From Paenibacillus macerans (lineage in GTDB: Bacteria > Bacillota > Bacilli > Paenibacillales > Paenibacillaceae), in contig NZ_JAMBOE010000008.1 in assembly GCF_023715465.1 (NCBI RefSeq), positions 186,001-250,000 of the forward strand: a DNA stretch of 64,000 nucleotides, read 5' to 3'. Of the stretch, positions 35,812 to 45,149 are shown one piece after another; the stretch's first letter is position 1; each line of letters opens with the position of its first letter. Under the pieces are notes generated by a model that was given only the letters and a program-made list of their open reading frames with translations, did not search any database and was not told the DNA's origin. Made by a program: the position numbers and the translations under genes.

Positions 35812-36273
35812 CTAAAGTTCGCCATTATATTGAGATTGAGCCTGACAAGCTTCGCAAATCCCGTACACCTCAAATCGATGCCGCATAATTTTATAATTGC
35901 CGGGCAGTTCCAGTCCATGATCCATCGGACAATATTCAAAGGCAAGCGTTTTCTCACAGTTGACGCAAATCAAATGATGATGGTGATGAGAGGTACAGTT
36001 CTCTTTGAATTTTAAACCTCCGTCCATAAAATAGAAATGTTCCAATACTCCCATTTCGCATAGCATGCGGAGATTGCGGTAAACGGTGTCCAAGCTCATG
36101 CTTGGATATTGAACGGTCATTTGATCATAGACATCTTTAGGCGACAAATACCCGTCGTGATCGGCGAAAATTTGCGCCAGCGTTCTTCGCTGCTCAGTCA
36201 CTCTCCATCCGTTTCTAGCCATTGTATCCAGCATTTCTTTAACTTTGGATCTGCTCTCTTTCACTTTGCTCAT
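35812..36273 (-). CDS. zur: Zur, zinc-responsive Fur-family repressor
   Basis: A 153-residue Fur-family regulator. The N-terminal winged helix has RVTEQRRTLAQIFADHDGYL and the recognition segment SMSLDTVYRNLRML. The C-terminal dimerisation domain carries HHHHHLICVNC and GICEAC, the two CxxC pairs of the structural zinc site, and the phrase FEYCPMDH, close to the ESCPMD of B. subtilis Zur. The ATG at 36273 with AGGAAGGG upstream is the best start; the open frame extends further but lacks support. It lies next to folE2 and among thirteen Zur-type operators, so it is the likely master repressor. A second similar gene is at 54645. Confidence 0.82.
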   Translation of the reverse strand: MSKVKESRSKVKEMLDTMARNGWRVTEQRRTLAQIFADHDGYLSPKDVYDQMTVQYPSMSLDTVYRNLRMLCEMGVLEHFYFMDGGLKFKENCTSHHHHHLICVNCEKTLAFEYCPMDHGLELPGNYKIMRHRFEVYGICEACQAQSQYNGEL

Positions 36274-36426
36274 TCCCTTCCTGTTATAGAAAAAGGATAA
36301 ATTCTGTTCCTCTATTTTATCAATAAAGAAAGAGGTTGTCATATGACGATATCACCTCTGAGCACGCATATTCAATTTTATTGGCGGGCATATTTACCGG
36401 ATCGATATTTTATAGTACACTTTTAA

Positions 36427-36441
36427 TTGTAATTATTACAA
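36427..36441 (+). promoter_or_regulatory. Zur operator and promoter of folE2
   Basis: TTGTAATTATTACAA matches 13 of 15 positions and is perfectly palindromic, extending to TTTAATTGTAATTATTACAA and beyond. A -10 TATAAT is at 36452, and the operator covers the likely -35 region. The folE2 start is 57 bases downstream. Confidence 0.85.
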
Positions 36442-36497
36442 TTAAACGGATGTATAATAAAAACGGTGCCCAGCCGCAAAATTATAAGGAGCAAGCC

Positions 36498-37427
36498 ATG
36501 CAGCCAATAAATGCAAAACAAATTCTCCCCGCCAAACCGGAGCGGCATCGGCGTTTCGGTTCCACCGATCCGATTCCCGGAAACAAGCCGACGGCCAAGG
36601 AGCAAATGGCCGATTTGCAAAACCGCCGGGAAGACTATCTGTTTCCCATCGATCATGTCGGTATTTGCCGAGTTCGGCATCCTGTGCAGGTTTGTTCGGT
36701 TTTGGAGCCGGGATCCCAAACCAGCATCGCGACGATTGCGCTGACTACGAGCCTGCCTCGGGAGTCCAAAGGCATTAACATGAGCCGTTTGACGGAACAA
36801 TTGGAGCTTTATCGCCGGAAGGGCTGGACCACCGAGCTTCCGGAGCTGTGCGATTTCGTTCGCGAGCTGGCGGAGCGGATGGGGCAAGACAACGCCGAAA
36901 TCGCGATGACCTTTCCCTGGTTTTACGAGCGTCCGGCTCCGGTTTCGGCCAATACGGGACTGAATCATGCGGAAGCCTCGATCAAAGCGGCCTATACAAA
37001 GGGAAAGCCTTTTACGGCTGAGGTCAGCCTGCGGGTTGCCGTAACTACTTTGTGCCCCTGCTCCAAGGAAATAAGTGAATACAGCGCCCATAACCAGCGC
37101 GGGATGGTGACGATGACCGTGGTGCTTGATCCCGCTTCCGAGCCGGCGCCGGATTGGAAGGCAATGCTTCTGGAGGCGGCGGAATCCAATGCCAGCAGCG
37201 CGCTTCATCCGATTCTGAAACGTCCGGACGAGAAGAGGGTCACGGAGCAAGCCTATGAAAACCCCCGCTTCGTGGAGGATATGGTACGGCTTGTCGCTGC
37301 GGATTTGTACGAAATGGAGGCGGTGCAGGCCTTCACGGTGGAATGCCGGAACGAGGAATCGATTCATATGCATGACGCCTATGCGGTAATTGCCTACGAC
37401 AAAAGAAAAGAAGCGGCGGCGCATTGA
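36498..37427 (+). CDS. folE2: GTP cyclohydrolase FolE2 (type IB)
   Basis: FolE2 converts GTP to dihydroneopterin triphosphate for folate synthesis and works without zinc, replacing the zinc-dependent FolE1 during zinc starvation. The 309 residues include the active-site cysteine segment TTLCPCSKEISEYSAHNQRG near residue 190 and the N-terminal HVGICRVRHPVQV. The ATG at 36498 has an AAGGAG site; the open frame extends upstream through the operator and is not coding there. It is monocistronic, with a Zur box and promoter before it and a terminator right after. Confidence 0.94.
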   Translation: MQPINAKQILPAKPERHRRFGSTDPIPGNKPTAKEQMADLQNRREDYLFPIDHVGICRVRHPVQVCSVLEPGSQTSIATIALTTSLPRESKGINMSRLTEQLELYRRKGWTTELPELCDFVRELAERMGQDNAEIAMTFPWFYERPAPVSANTGLNHAEASIKAAYTKGKPFTAEVSLRVAVTTLCPCSKEISEYSAHNQRGMVTMTVVLDPASEPAPDWKAMLLEAAESNASSALHPILKRPDEKRVTEQAYENPRFVEDMVRLVAADLYEMEAVQAFTVECRNEESIHMHDAYAVIAYDKRKEAAAH

Positions 37428-37445
37428 CGGCGCCGCCTTCTTTTA
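37410..37445 (+). terminator. Terminator of folE2
   Basis: GAAGCGGCGGCGC and GGCGCCGCCTTC form a GC-rich stem that spans the stop codon and is followed by TTTTAT. Confidence 0.8.
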
Positions 37446-37447
37446 TA

Positions 37448-37626
37448 GAGGTTGTTCAAAAAGTCATCTTTTGATCACGAAGTAAGTCAGGAAGCGGACT
37501 CGACATCGAATCTTGAATTCAGCCGGGACTTCCGGTGCTCATGTACCCAAAACGTACGCTCCGCTCCTCAGTCCCTAGCTTCATCCAACCTTCTCGGTGC
37601 TGAAAAGCCGACCTTTTGAACTTGCA
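37448..37626. repeat. Paenibacillus-type intergenic repeat (possible non-autonomous element)
   Basis: A 180-base non-coding unit begins GTTGTTCAAAAAGTC and ends GACCTTTTGAACTTGCAC, imperfect inverted ends. The inside contains GCCGGGACTTCCGGTGCTC and CCCAAAACGTACGCTCCGC. I recall very similar units scattered in Paenibacillus genomes. Only one copy is in this window. Confidence 0.6.
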
Positions 37627-37649
37627 CTAATAAGCATAATCGCTACATA

Positions 37650-40600
37650 TTAGTCAGCCCTCCAAATCGCCTTCCAGTTCGACATATTTCTGCCGGAGCC
37701 GTTCCAGCTGTTCTTCGTCCGGCTCCCAATACCCCGCTGATGGCTCTCCAGCAGCGTTTCCATCATCGCATGATAAGCCCAGCGATTGTTTTCGCTCATT
37801 TGCCGGCTTCTCTCTTCGTCCGCCACGTAAACTTCATGCAATTGGTCGAAGACCCAAGGCTCCACTTTTCCGGTGGTAGCGGCCAGGCCCAGCACGTATT
37901 CAAACCGCCGGGCGATTTGCTCCGCCCCGTGATGGGGATGCTTCAGCAGCGCGTCGATCCATTTCGGATTGGTCAGCCGGGTCCGCACGCCCCGGGCGAT
38001 CGCATGCTCCGCCGATTCGGTCAAAGGCTGCTCGCCGGTCGTATCGGTGATATGGATCTCCGCCGGGCTTCCCTTCACCATCTCTACCGATTTGGACAAA
38101 CCTCCGAAATATTCGTAATAATGGTCGGAATCGGTGACCTCCCATTCATGGCTGCTGCGAATTTGCGAAACGACGTCGACCGCCAGCAAATGAGCGCGGT
38201 ACAGCTCCGGCTCGGGGCAGCCGCGTTCCCCCAGGCTGTATACATACTGCTGACCGTCCGCATACGCCTGTCCAAGCTCGGCTTCCTCGCTCCACTGCTT
38301 CGTCTCGATCAAGCGGGTCATGCCTGTCCCGTACTGGCCTTCCGCCGGGCCGAATATCCGGGCGCTCGCCAGATCCCGGGCCCGCTCCGGTGCATAGCCC
38401 GCAGCCAGCAGATCTGCCTCCGTTTTGCGGGTATGGGCCTTGAACCGGTTCATTTCCCCGGGCTCATCCAGCTCGGAGACGCGGCGGAAAAGCCGGTTCA
38501 ACTCCTCCAGCAAATTCGGAAACAGGTCGCGGAACAATCCGGTCATATGCACCACCACGTTCAGGCGCGGCCGGCCCAGTTCGGACAGCGGAATAACGTC
38601 GTATTCGGTCCGAAACGTCCCGATTCCGCCGCCGGCGCGGACGCCCATATAGTGGAGGATTTGTCCGATCGTTTCCCCTTGCGTCCGTGACGTCTCCAAT
38701 CCCCACAGCACGATCGCCGTCGTCCCCGGATATTCGCCATGGCGCTCGTAGTATTGGCGGATCGAGTTTTCGGCCGTGCGCGCTCCCCGTTCCGCAGCGG
38801 TCAGGCTGGGTACGGCGCGCGGATCGAATTGGTAGAGATTGCGTCCGGAGGGCAGCACCTCCGGGGAACGCAGCGCGTCGCCGGCCAATTGGGCCCGAAG
38901 GTAACGCCCTTCCAGCGCCTTCAGCAACCCTTCCATCTCTTCGTTGGCCATGGAGCTCTCATAGGCCCGGTATCCGTATTCCAGCGTACGCTGCACGGCA
39001 TCCCGCCACGCCGGCGGCTCTTTCAGGCAGGAGGACGGCAGCTCCTTCGCCGCCAAGTAATCGGCGATCAGTTCTTCCGCCTCCCGGTCCAGCTTGCGAA
39101 GCTCCTCCGTTCGCCCCTCCGCGGCGATCTCCTCCGCCTGCTTGCCTTTTCGTTCCGCCAGCAGCCCGCGCAGGGAACGGACCGTGCCCCGTTCGTGGCG
39201 AAGCACGAACCTCATGTGGGCGGCGGCCGCCTCGGGGGAGTAGCCTTCGCCCAGCACATGCAGTCCGCTCGGGATAAGCGACCGCTGCATCCGGTACAGC
39301 TCTTCCTCGATTTCTTCCGGCGACTCCGCAGCAAAATGCAGCGTCTTAGCCGCCGCCCGCAGCTTGGTGAGGATGTCCTCGCAGCGGTCGGGATCCAGTT
39401 GCTGCGCCTCGCGGTATTCATGCAGCAGCGTTTCGAGCCCAGCCCATTCGCCGTACAGCTCCGCCTCCGTAAACGGCGGCGCCTGATAGCCGACCAGCAC
39501 CGCGTGGCTGCGGCGTTTGGCGATCATCGCTTCCGAGGGATTGCCCACGTAATAATAATACAGATGGGGGAGGTCGCCGATAAAGTCGTCCGGTACGCAG
39601 TCGCCCGACATGCCGCATTCCTTGCCGCGCTGAAATTCCAGCGTCCCGTGGGTGCCGATATGCACGACCGCATCGGCCCCCCATTCCTCGCGAAGCCACT
39701 GATAAAATGCGGTATACTGGTGCGTCGGAAGCAGGGAGCGGTCGTGCAGGGATTTCTCGGGGTCCTCGTGAATGCCGCGCGAAGGCTGCAGGCCGATGAA
39801 AATACGGCCGCCGGCAATGCCGGGAATCAGGAAGGCATCCTGCTCCGACATGATTTCGCCGGGAGGCGTCCCCCAGCGGGCTTCGGCCTCCCCGCCCCAC
39901 GAACGCGCGGCCAGCTTGGCCGCAAAAGCGGGATCGCTGTAGCGGATCATGCCGTCCGCCGCCTGCTCGCCCGCCCATTGGCCGGAATTGACCAGCCCGC
40001 CTTCCACAAAGTGGGAACGCAGTTCTTCCGCGGACATTTCCGGGGCATCGTAACCGGCCTCTTTCAGCCGGGTCAGCAGCCGGGACACCGATTCAAAGGT
40101 ATCGAGAAAAGTGCCCCCGAACACGGTAGCCTCACCGGGAGGGTAATTGTAGCAAATCAGAGCCAGCTTCTTCTCCCGGTTCGCTTTTCTTTTCAGCTCA
40201 AGCCAGCGGCGGATGCGGCCAACCAGCCGATCGGTCCGTTCGGGAATCAGCGCCAGCCTGTTCAGGGCGACGCCGAGCGCCGGGTCGTCTCCTTCGCGGC
40301 GCAAAGCGGCGATCGGAAACGTTTCGATGGCGCCGTCCAACTCCGGCAACACGACCTGAACCATCAGCTGCGAGGGATTCACCCCCCTGACGGACCGCCT
40401 CCATTCCTCTTCCGTCGTGCCGGAGAGGAAAAACGGATGCAGCATCGGCGCTCCCAAAGCATCCAGCCATTCCGCAGCTCCGGCTGCGGCCCCGCCTCCG
40501 CCCGGCCCGATGCCCAGCCGGAAAGGAAGCAGGTTGACGATTAAATCGACCGGCCGTTCTTCCCCAACCAGCAATTCGCGCAGACGCTCCATCGAAACGT

Positions 40601-41342
40601 GCATCACGGAAGGAAAGGCAACCGGCAGCACCTCGGCGAACGCCTCGATGGCGTCTGTGAGCTCCCCGACGCATTCCTCGATGTCCTGCGGATTGCCGTT
40701 GCCGAGAAACAGCAGCGCCACCGTCGGCCGATGCCCTGTGTATCCCCGGCTTTTCCGGTACTCCACCTGGGAGGAGAAGCGAGCCCCCCGGCGGGGATCG
40801 AGCAGGCACAACTCCTGAATGGAAACCGGGTCGGAAGGTACGGGCAGCAGGTCGCACCCGCCATATTCCCGGCCTGCCAGACAAAGCAGGCCGAGCATAT
40901 TTTCCGACCCGCCGCCCCGCCAATATTCCGTTATTTTTACAAAGCGGCCATAATCCTCCCTTAATTCATTCGGAAGCATTTCCTCCGCGTTTGCGCCCGG
41001 CCCCGGCAAACGGTCGGCGGTCAGCCGGCCGAGCCGGAACAACGGCCGGATCTCGGCGGCATCCCCGCCGACCGGAACGAATTGCGCCTCTCCTTTACTC
41101 AGGAGCCTTTTGATTTGCTCCACGATCTCCTTGCGAACGCCATGCGCATCAAACAATACGAAATCGGCGGCGCCCGCCGCAAGCTTCGCCTCCAGGCCCG
41201 GCGGCGGTTCGACAGACTCGCTGCCTCCCGGGTCGACGACGGCAAGCTGCAGCTGACGCCGTTGTCCGTCATCCAGCATGTGGTACGCCGCCGACAAATG
41301 CGCCTGCGAAGCTTCGCTGTTCGTCAATACGGTGATCTTCAA
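37650..41342 (-). CDS. CobN-like metallochelatase large subunit, Zur-controlled
   Basis: Homologue of the cobaltochelatase large subunit CobN and magnesium chelatase H subunit, 1,230 residues. The hallmark HIGTHGTLEFQRGKECGMSG lies near residue 560, followed by GDLPHLYYYYVGNP and AKRRSHAVLVGYQAPPF. It starts at a TTG overlapping the VWA subunit stop (TTGA). The last 30 residues are probably out of frame: after HQRG another frame reads YWEPDEEQLERLRQKYVELE, the expected family end, so one G is probably missing at 37732-37735. No corrin-ring genes are nearby. With ChlI, ChlD and a FecBCD-like importer behind a Zur box, a metal-insertion or metal-removal role in zinc supply is more likely than B12 synthesis. 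Confidence 0.85.
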   Translation of the reverse strand: MKITVLTNSEASQAHLSAAYHMLDDGQRRQLQLAVVDPGGSESVEPPPGLEAKLAAGAADFVLFDAHGVRKEIVEQIKRLLSKGEAQFVPVGGDAAEIRPLFRLGRLTADRLPGPGANAEEMLPNELREDYGRFVKITEYWRGGGSENMLGLLCLAGREYGGCDLLPVPSDPVSIQELCLLDPRRGARFSSQVEYRKSRGYTGHRPTVALLFLGNGNPQDIEECVGELTDAIEAFAEVLPVAFPSVMHVSMERLRELLVGEERPVDLIVNLLPFRLGIGPGGGGAAAGAAEWLDALGAPMLHPFFLSGTTEEEWRRSVRGVNPSQLMVQVVLPELDGAIETFPIAALRREGDDPALGVALNRLALIPERTDRLVGRIRRWLELKRKANREKKLALICYNYPPGEATVFGGTFLDTFESVSRLLTRLKEAGYDAPEMSAEELRSHFVEGGLVNSGQWAGEQAADGMIRYSDPAFAAKLAARSWGGEAEARWGTPPGEIMSEQDAFLIPGIAGGRIFIGLQPSRGIHEDPEKSLHDRSLLPTHQYTAFYQWLREEWGADAVVHIGTHGTLEFQRGKECGMSGDCVPDDFIGDLPHLYYYYVGNPSEAMIAKRRSHAVLVGYQAPPFTEAELYGEWAGLETLLHEYREAQQLDPDRCEDILTKLRAAAKTLHFAAESPEEIEEELYRMQRSLIPSGLHVLGEGYSPEAAAAHMRFVLRHERGTVRSLRGLLAERKGKQAEEIAAEGRTEELRKLDREAEELIADYLAAKELPSSCLKEPPAWRDAVQRTLEYGYRAYESSMANEEMEGLLKALEGRYLRAQLAGDALRSPEVLPSGRNLYQFDPRAVPSLTAAERGARTAENSIRQYYERHGEYPGTTAIVLWGLETSRTQGETIGQILHYMGVRAGGGIGTFRTEYDVIPLSELGRPRLNVVVHMTGLFRDLFPNLLEELNRLFRRVSELDEPGEMNRFKAHTRKTEADLLAAGYAPERARDLASARIFGPAEGQYGTGMTRLIETKQWSEEAELGQAYADGQQYVYSLGERGCPEPELYRAHLLAVDVVSQIRSSHEWEVTDSDHYYEYFGGLSKSVEMVKGSPAEIHITDTTGEQPLTESAEHAIARGVRTRLTNPKWIDALLKHPHHGAEQIARRFEYVLGLAATTGKVEPWVFDQLHEVYVADEERSRQMSENNRWAYHAMMETLLESHQRGIGSRTKNSWNGSGRNMSNWKAIWRAD

Positions 41343-43381
41343 TCTCTCATCTCCTCATAGGTGTCGGAATAAACCCGGCGTTTCCCGGGTCCGCTCTGCA
41401 CCAGATTCCTTACGGCGCGCTCGATCCGGCCGGCGTCCAGTTCTTCCAGCCGGAAGTATTGCGCCTGCAAGCCATCCGCCAGCTTGCGGGCGTAGCCGAG
41501 CCGGACGAATCCTTGCTCCGTATCGATCACGAGCGTCTGGATGCCGGCCTCCGAAATGCGCCGGCCGGCGCGGCCGATTTCCTGCCACGGATCAAGTCCG
41601 GGAGCAATCCCGGCGTTCGCTTTGCCGTCGGTAATGACGATCATCGCCGGGATAGGCCCGCTTCCTTTGCGCAGCATTGTGCGAATCGTCGCCGCGCCTT
41701 TCTCCAGCCCGGCCAATAACGGCGTCTTCCCGCCGACGGGCATCGACTTCAGCCGGCGTTCGGCCAGCTCGACGCTGCGCGTGATGTCCAGCAGCAGCTC
41801 CGCTCCCTTATCCCGGAACGCGATCAGGCCGACGCTGTCGCGCTGCCGGTAAGCGTCGCGCAGCAGCGACAGCACCGCCCCCTTAACCGCCTTCATCCGT
41901 TTGGCCGCGTTCATCGATCCGCTGGCGTCGACGACGAACAACAGCGCGGTTCCCGTGCGGCTCTCCCGCACCTTGACGCGCAGATCGCTTCGCTCGACCA
42001 GCACGCCCGGGCGCGGCCCGTCTTCGCCGCCGGCCGACGGTTGCCGCCGGCGGCGGGCAAACTGATAGGGGGCCGCCGCCCGAAGCGTGGCATCCAGCGC
42101 CAAGTCGGATATCGCTCCGCGCGACGTCGCCGCCCGGACATAACGCCCGGTGCGCCCGCTTTCGCCGGCCTGATTGCGTTTGCCCGCTTTGGCCTGGTAC
42201 CGGACGCGCGGCGGAGTAAAAGCGATGCGGCGGACATCAAAATCCCGCCCCACCGTCTCAACGACGGCACGCGCAGCAACGCTCGGTACATCCGCTTCAC
42301 CGGAGGCGCTGCCGCCTCCGGCAGCGTCGCCCGGCTGCGCGGGCTTCGGCTCCGCAGCTTCCCCGCCTTCGGCCTCCGCCGGCGGGCCGTCAGCCTGACG
42401 TCCCCCCTCCTGTCCGCGCCCGGAATGGTCCGATGTCTTCGGCGGCCCGGCGGACGCCCTGCCTCCGTCCGCCGAATCGCGCTCCGGCTCCCGTTCGGGC
42501 GCTTCCCCCGGCGCCGTGTCCGCCTCGGAAGGACGCATCCGGTGCGGCAAAACAAACCCGGCGGCCTCGCGCAAATGCCCGGGTTCTATCTCCGTCTGGC
42601 CTTCCCATGCGGCCAGGGTGCGGGCAAGCTCCGCGAGCAGAATATTCGCGCGCTGCCCGGGGCATCCGGCCTCCGCGGCGATTTCGGCGGCCAGCCGCAG
42701 CATCGGCTCGCCGATTCGCACGGCGGAAAGACGCCGCCGCGCCTGCGCGAGCTTCTCCCGCAGCTCTGCCGCCGCCGGCTCGAAGAAGCCCGCAAACCGC
42801 TCCGGATTCCGCTCAAATGCCAGCCTGCGGCGGATAATTTCCGCCCGCTCGGCCGGATCGGCCGACGTCCCGGCGCGGACATACAGGCCAAAGCGGTCAA
42901 GCAGCGCAGGCTTCAGCTTGGCTTCTTCGGGGTTTATCGTGCCAAGCAGCAGAAAAGAAGCGGGCTGCCAGTCGCCTCCCCCTTCCCGTTCCGTTTCGAA
43001 GCCGCCGTGCTCGGCGGCGGATAAAATCGCATGCAGCGTTCTTTCGCTCATCAGATTTACATCGTCGATCGTCACCAGCTGCCCGTCGGCCGCGGCGAGC
43101 AGGCCGGGAGCGAATCTTCTCTCGCCGAAGCGGACGGCGGCGGCCGTCTCCACCCCTCCAAACAGCCGCTCATTGTCGACATGCAGCGGAATGCCGATCT
43201 GTTTGCGTTCGGAAAGCAGCGCGGCAAGGCCGCGAACCAGCGTCGTCTTTGCCGTTCCCGCCTCCCCGGCCAGAAGAACGCCTTTCAACGAAGGATTCAC
43301 GGCATGCAGCAATAACGCCTTTTTGGCAGGCTCCTGGCCAACGACGGCGCAGAAAGGGTAAACGTAAGCCTCAGAGCACAT
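41339..43381 (-). CDS. ChlD/BchD-like chelatase subunit (AAA plus VWA domains)
   Basis: Middle subunit of a magnesium-chelatase-type motor, 680 residues. The N-terminal AAA region (about 1-290) has a Walker-A-like GEAGTAKTTLVRG. A low-complexity Gly/Ala/Glu/Pro linker follows (about 300-400), then a C-terminal VWA domain with the MIDAS motif DASGSMNAAK and VITDGKANAG. I start at the ATG at 43381, which has AGGAGGT and overlaps the ChlI stop by 11 bases. It presumably couples ATP hydrolysis by ChlI to the CobN-like subunit. Confidence 0.87.
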   Translation of the reverse strand: MCSEAYVYPFCAVVGQEPAKKALLLHAVNPSLKGVLLAGEAGTAKTTLVRGLAALLSERKQIGIPLHVDNERLFGGVETAAAVRFGERRFAPGLLAAADGQLVTIDDVNLMSERTLHAILSAAEHGGFETEREGGGDWQPASFLLLGTINPEEAKLKPALLDRFGLYVRAGTSADPAERAEIIRRRLAFERNPERFAGFFEPAAAELREKLAQARRRLSAVRIGEPMLRLAAEIAAEAGCPGQRANILLAELARTLAAWEGQTEIEPGHLREAAGFVLPHRMRPSEADTAPGEAPEREPERDSADGGRASAGPPKTSDHSGRGQEGGRQADGPPAEAEGGEAAEPKPAQPGDAAGGGSASGEADVPSVAARAVVETVGRDFDVRRIAFTPPRVRYQAKAGKRNQAGESGRTGRYVRAATSRGAISDLALDATLRAAAPYQFARRRRQPSAGGEDGPRPGVLVERSDLRVKVRESRTGTALLFVVDASGSMNAAKRMKAVKGAVLSLLRDAYRQRDSVGLIAFRDKGAELLLDITRSVELAERRLKSMPVGGKTPLLAGLEKGAATIRTMLRKGSGPIPAMIVITDGKANAGIAPGLDPWQEIGRAGRRISEAGIQTLVIDTEQGFVRLGYARKLADGLQAQYFRLEELDAGRIERAVRNLVQSGPGKRRVYSDTYEEMRD

Positions 43382-44309
43382 TCGTGACCTCCTGCAGCAG
43401 ATCGCCAAGCCGCTCCCGAATCTTCTCCGGACCGTATTCTCCGTCCTCGAACGGTCTTTTGCGCATCCGGTGCGGCATGACCAGCATCGCCGCCTCCGCC
43501 ATATCGTCCGGCCGGACACGGGTCCTTCCCTCCAAGGCGGCAAGCGCCATCGCCGCCTTCATTAAAGTGATGTCCGCGCGGTGGCCGTCCACCTCCAGGC
43601 GAATCCCCACTTTGGCCGTCCACTCCAACAACTGCTCGGTAGGCTCGATCTGTTCAAGCCGTTCGCGCGCGCGCAAAATTCGTTCGGAAAGCTCCGACTG
43701 TTCCCGCGCATACCGGCGTCGAAATGCTCCGGGATCTGCATCAAAATCGAGACGGCGCTTGATGACCTCCATCCGTTCAACAACCTCGCGTTCGCCGGCC
43801 ACCTCCACGGAGAGCGCGAACCGGTCCAGTAATTGCGGACGCAGTTCCCCTTCCTCCGGATTCATCGTACCGATCAAAATAAAGCGGGCGGGATGCGAAT
43901 GCGATACGCCTTCCCGTTCGACCGTATTCACTCCCATGGCGGCGGCGTCAAGCAATGCGTCCACGATCGCATCATCCAGCAAATTAATCTCGTCTACATA
44001 TAAAATATGCCCGTGCGCCGCAGCCAGCAGGCCCGGCTCGAACCGCTTCTCCCCTTCGCGGATCGCATGCTCGATATCCAGCGTGCCGACAACACGATCC
44101 TCCGTGGCGCTGACCGGCAGGTTGACGACATGAAGCCCGGGCATCAGATCGGCCAGCGCGCGCACTGCCGTCGATTTGGCCGTCCCTTTCTCCCCCCGAA
44201 TGAGCACCCCGCCAAGCCGCGGGTCAACGAGATTCAGAAGCAGACCTTTCTTCATGGTGTCCTGACCGACGATCGCGGCAAACGGAAATACGGCCGGTTT
44301 AGCATCCAT
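43371..44309 (-). CDS. ChlI/BchI-like chelatase AAA ATPase subunit
   Basis: AAA+ ATPase subunit of 312 residues. It has FPFAAIVGQDTMKKGLLLNL at the start, Walker A RGEKGTAKSTAVRAL, Walker B ILYVDEINLLDD, the insertion typical of ChlI (PARFILIGTMNPEEGELRPQ) and the C-terminal lid MLVMPHRMRKRPF. The ATG at 44309 follows GAGGAAAAGG; two upstream ATGs are possible. It lies 39 bases after the FecE-like ATPase gene and overlaps ChlD, so one operon carries both importer and chelatase. Confidence 0.87.
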   Translation of the reverse strand: MDAKPAVFPFAAIVGQDTMKKGLLLNLVDPRLGGVLIRGEKGTAKSTAVRALADLMPGLHVVNLPVSATEDRVVGTLDIEHAIREGEKRFEPGLLAAAHGHILYVDEINLLDDAIVDALLDAAAMGVNTVEREGVSHSHPARFILIGTMNPEEGELRPQLLDRFALSVEVAGEREVVERMEVIKRRLDFDADPGAFRRRYAREQSELSERILRARERLEQIEPTEQLLEWTAKVGIRLEVDGHRADITLMKAAMALAALEGRTRVRPDDMAEAAMLVMPHRMRKRPFEDGEYGPEKIRERLGDLLQEVTNVL

Positions 44310-44348
44310 CCTTTTCCTCTCCATTCCTAACATCTATTTCATGCCCCA

Positions 44349-45149
44349 TTAGGCCCGCACCGCCGTCTCCAACAGACCCGTCACAAGACAGGTCAGCCGT
44401 TCGTTCCCGGGCCCCGGTTCAATGCGCCCCCTCACGCCGAACACTTCGCCAAGTGTCTGTTCGGTAATCGTGGCCTGCGGTTTTCCGCTGGCATACACCT
44501 TTCCTTTGTCCATAACCATGATTTCGTCGGAATAAGCGGCGGCATGATTCATATCGTGCAAAACCATGATGACGGTTATGCCGTGCTTCCGGTTAATCCC
44601 GGAAATCAGCTTCATGATCTCCCATTGATGACTGACATCCAGATAAGTCGTCGGCTCATCGAGCAACAGCAAGCGCGGCTGCTGCGCCAGCGCCAGGGCA
44701 ATCCAGACCCGCTGGCGCTCCCCGCCGGACAAGTCGGACAGCTTGCGGTCCGCAAACGGAACCGTCCCCGTCTGGGCCAAAGCCCAATCGACGATAGCCT
44801 CATCCTCCTTGCGCAGCCCCGCCCAGGCCGGCTTGTGGGGAAAACGCCCGTAGCCGACCAATGTGCGCACCGTCATGTCCGGCAGCTTATCCTGACTTTG
44901 CTGCAACATGGACAAATGCCTGGCCAGGCGGCGCCTCGAGTAGCTGCCGAGCGGTTTGCCATCAAGCAGGATTGAACCTCCGGCCGGCTTCAACTGTCCG
45001 GAAACGGCCTTCAGCAAGGTGCTTTTGCCGCAGCCGTTGGGACCGATAATGCTATAGATTTTCCCTTCCTCCGCGCTCCAGTTTAAACGCTCGATCACCG
45101 GCCGGTTATGGTATTTGACCGCAAGGTTCTCCAAATGCAGCGCCGTCAT
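44349..45149 (-). CDS. FecE-type ABC ATPase
   Basis: ATP-binding subunit of an iron-siderophore/heme/B12-class importer, 266 residues. Walker A GPNGCGKSTLL (about residue 36), the FecE-type phrase YSRRRLARHLSMLQQSQDKL, signature LSGGERQRV, Walker B LLLDEPTTYLD and switch VLHDMNHA are all intact. It overlaps the permease gene by 4 bases. This transporter class moves chelated metals or metallated macrocycles, not free ions, which guides the interpretation of the operon. Confidence 0.88.
   Translation of the reverse strand: MTALHLENLAVKYHNRPVIERLNWSAEEGKIYSIIGPNGCGKSTLLKAVSGQLKPAGGSILLDGKPLGSYSRRRLARHLSMLQQSQDKLPDMTVRTLVGYGRFPHKPAWAGLRKEDEAIVDWALAQTGTVPFADRKLSDLSGGERQRVWIALALAQQPRLLLLDEPTTYLDVSHQWEIMKLISGINRKHGITVIMVLHDMNHAAAYSDEIMVMDKGKVYASGKPQATITEQTLGEVFGVRGRIEPGPGNERLTCLVTGLLETAVRA

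Noticed and set aside
36336..36497. N-terminal extension of FolE2
   Set aside because: The extra 54 codons run through the Zur operator and the -10 box, and the ATG at 36498 has a good ribosome site.
38739..40544. A 601-codon plus-strand open frame, and several others of 100-330 codons over 37.7-44.3 kb
   Set aside because: They are antisense to well-recognised cobN, chlD and chlI genes and arise from GC-rich codon bias. None has family motifs or a good ribosome site.
37650..44309. CobN, ChlD and ChlI as part of vitamin B12 synthesis
   Set aside because: No corrin-ring genes or cobalamin riboswitch are nearby, and the operon begins with a Zur box. A B12 role is not excluded but is less likely.
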